From positions 1 to 6,847 of the forward strand of contig CASELB010000025.1 of the NCBI GenBank assembly GCA_949288685.1: a DNA stretch of 6,847 nucleotides, in the 5' to 3' direction. The first letter of the stretch is position 1, and the number at the start of each line of letters is the position of its first letter. Source of the stretch: an uncultured bacterium. GTDB lineage: Bacteria; Cyanobacteriota; Vampirovibrionia; Gastranaerophilales; Gastranaerophilaceae. Below, piece after piece: positions 5,526 to 6,847 of the stretch. The translations under genes were made by a program, and so were the position numbers. Below the pieces are notes generated by a model. That model was not told where the DNA came from. It searched no databases and was given only the letters and a program-made list of their open reading frames with translations.

Positions 5526-6404
5526 ATGAGAAATATTATTTGCAGAGCTTTATTGTTAGTTTTTTTTACAACGGGCGTATGTGCCGCAACACCTGTTGTA
5601 TCTGTCTTTAATCTTGACGGTAAATTCGGGTTAAAAGATGGCGCCGGTAATGTAGTTGCAGATGCGAATTATAAAAAACTTATTGTACTTGGTGATAATG
5701 AGTCTTATATTGCTTTAAAAGGCAGCAGATACGGGCTTATTTCAAGTACGGGAGATATTTTACTTGATTTTAAGTATTCGCATGCGGCAAGAGTTCTTGG
5801 TAAATTTGTAAAATTCAGAAATTATAAAGGCTTTGGACTATACGATACAAAAGGTAATGTTATTATCCCGCAGGAACAGGATTCAATTGACTTACTCTTT
5901 GGCGGAATGTTCCTTGTAAGTAAAAATTATAAATACGGGCTTGTTGATTTTGACGGAAATATAATTGCTGATTATATATTTGATGATGTTTATATGCCAA
6001 AACCAAATATTATGCGGGTAAAATATAACGGTGAATGGTATGAAATTGAACAAATAGCGGCACAATCATTTTCTTTACCGAAAGATATTCAGGATTTAAA
6101 GACCAGCAGCGAATTTAAAATTACAAAACTTGTAACAAAGCCCGGTGCTGCATCAAAATATTCTGTAGTAACCACTACAGACTACTTCTTAAAAATATTA
6201 TCTTCTATATCACCGGCGTATGAGGCTACTATTGACGAATTAATGCTTTCACAGGGCGCAGAGGCAGTTTCAATATTTATGAAAGTAAGCTGGCTGCCCA
6301 AATTCCCGTTTGTGTACGCTAAAAACTACTATAAAACATTTAGAAACCCCAATAACGGACCGCTCTCAGGTATAAAAGAAAGCATTAAGCGAGAATTAGA
6401 ATAA
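5526..6404 (+). CDS. Secreted WG-repeat-like protein
   Basis: This 292-residue protein carries a Sec signal peptide: basic N-terminus (R2, R7), hydrophobic core 8-16, and likely signal peptidase I cleavage after V-C-A at 18-20. C19 is not in a lipobox, because V18 precedes it. The mature N-terminal part holds four WG-like repeats of the form [FY]-G-L-x(3-5)-G-[ND]-[VI]-[VIL], with the aromatic-Gly pair at 34-35, 69-70, 103-104 and 137-138. A fifth degenerate copy falls in phase at W171-Y172. The period is 34-35 residues. In every intact copy Phe or Tyr replaces the Trp for which the family is named. WG repeats are beta-rich and presumed to bind partners; no catalytic role is known to me. Residues ~190-292 form an unassigned, partly helical C-terminal domain. 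No SD precedes ATG5526. The gene is divergent from the AsmA-like gene and ends 5 bases from the convergent hydrolase gene. A joint envelope role with the AsmA-like protein is plausible but inferred. Confidence 0.92.
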   Translation: MRNIICRALLLVFFTTGVCAATPVVSVFNLDGKFGLKDGAGNVVADANYKKLIVLGDNESYIALKGSRYGLISSTGDILLDFKYSHAARVLGKFVKFRNYKGFGLYDTKGNVIIPQEQDSIDLLFGGMFLVSKNYKYGLVDFDGNIIADYIFDDVYMPKPNIMRVKYNGEWYEIEQIAAQSFSLPKDIQDLKTSSEFKITKLVTKPGAASKYSVVTTTDYFLKILSSISPAYEATIDELMLSQGAEAVSIFMKVSWLPKFPFVYAKNYYKTFRNPNNGPLSGIKESIKRELE

Positions 6405-6409
6405 ACTTA

Positions 6410-6847
6410 TTAATCTTTTAGCCAGTTACAACAAAGCGTTATAAAGGCTTCGGGCTCGGTAATAAAAATATCTTCCGCATGAATACTATTTGTAAAAATT
6501 TCTAATTTTTTCTTACAAACAGCCCTGTTAAATAAAGTTTTAGTGTGTGCAGGATACACTGTTTTATCTTTATCGCCCGCAATAAATAAGACAGGTATTT
6601 TTATTTTATCAATAATATCTACTGGTTCTATTTTCTTCATAAAAGGATTTCCCGGACGAATAGTGAGCCATCTCAACGGTTCAAATTTTTTAAACAGAGT
6701 AGGAATCCAGGCGTTCGGGTGCCACATGTGATTTTCTATTTTGTAAAAATTTGTATATGGAGAAACAGCTATTACGGATTTTATATCAGAACTTTTTGAT
6801 GCATAGATTAAAGCAAGTCCTGCTCCCAGAGAAAATCCCATTAAGAA
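6410..6847 (-). CDS. Alpha/beta hydrolase, C-terminal part (5' end outside window)
   Basis: The last 145 residues of a serine hydrolase of the alpha/beta fold are visible. The reading frame stays open through the window edge: codons for F-L precede the first visible Met at 6841, which sits inside the nucleophile elbow and cannot be the true start. The catalytic triad can be placed: Ser in G-F-S-L-G (codon 6830-6832), Asp in G-D-K-D-K-T-V-Y-P (second Asp, codon 6566-6568) and His in N-S-I-H-A-E-D (codon 6479-6481). Their spacing suits the S33-peptidase-like or esterase group of cytoplasmic hydrolases. Between nucleophile and Asp lies a segment with several Trp residues (from M-W-H-P-N-A-W to R-W) that probably forms part of the cap or lid over the active site. 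The N-terminal strands, including the oxyanion region and any signal peptide, are not visible, so location and substrate remain open. It is convergent with the WG-repeat gene. Confidence 0.9.
   Translation of the reverse strand, partial: FLMGFSLGAGLALIYASKSSDIKSVIAVSPYTNFYKIENHMWHPNAWIPTLFKKFEPLRWLTIRPGNPFMKKIEPVDIIDKIKIPVLFIAGDKDKTVYPAHTKTLFNRAVCKKKLEIFTNSIHAEDIFITEPEAFITLCCNWLKD

Noticed and set aside
5571..5588. WG-repeat protein as a lipoprotein through C19
   Set aside because: The residue before the Cys is Val, not Gly/Ala/Ser, and position -3 is Thr, so it does not fit a lipobox; V-C-A fits signal peptidase I.

Overview
This is an AT-rich bacterial window. The gene content suggests an uncultured gut member of the Gastranaerophilales (Vampirovibrionia/"Melainabacteria", the non-photosynthetic sister group of Cyanobacteria). 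That assignment is an inference. It rests mainly on the character of the 345-residue membrane protein at 1591-2628, which resembles lineage-restricted proteins I associate with that group, and on a diderm-type AsmA-like protein. No marker gene in the window proves it.

Layout: a tRNA-Ser(CGA) occupies the left edge, missing only its first base. Six protein genes follow, each on the opposite strand from its predecessor. They are (+) a 224-aa protein whose C-terminal half looks like a diverged ADP-ribosyltransferase (ART) fold; (-) a PnuC-family vitamin-precursor transporter; (+) a 345-aa membrane protein of unknown function; (-) a 946-aa AsmA-like envelope protein; (+) a secreted 292-aa protein with WG-like repeats; and (-) the C-terminal part of an alpha/beta hydrolase that runs off the right edge. 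Gaps between the protein genes are 6, 25, -8 (overlap), 64 and 5 bases. No gene pair is co-directional, so every protein gene appears to be transcribed alone, and there is no gene-free stretch over 300 bases.

Functional reading: the AsmA-like protein (inner-membrane anchor, large periplasmic part) and the WG-repeat protein (Sec signal peptide) are both probably exported and share one 64-base divergent intergenic region. That region holds a perfect 10-bp inverted repeat whose arms supply an extended -10 element for each direction, so the two genes are probably expressed in competition or under common control. The PnuC protein probably imports nicotinamide riboside or a related vitamin precursor. 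No riboswitch is visible to fix its substrate.

The items most worth following up are the possible ART-fold protein beside the tRNA, the symmetric back-to-back promoter at 5489-5519, and two plus-strand genes that look leaderless.
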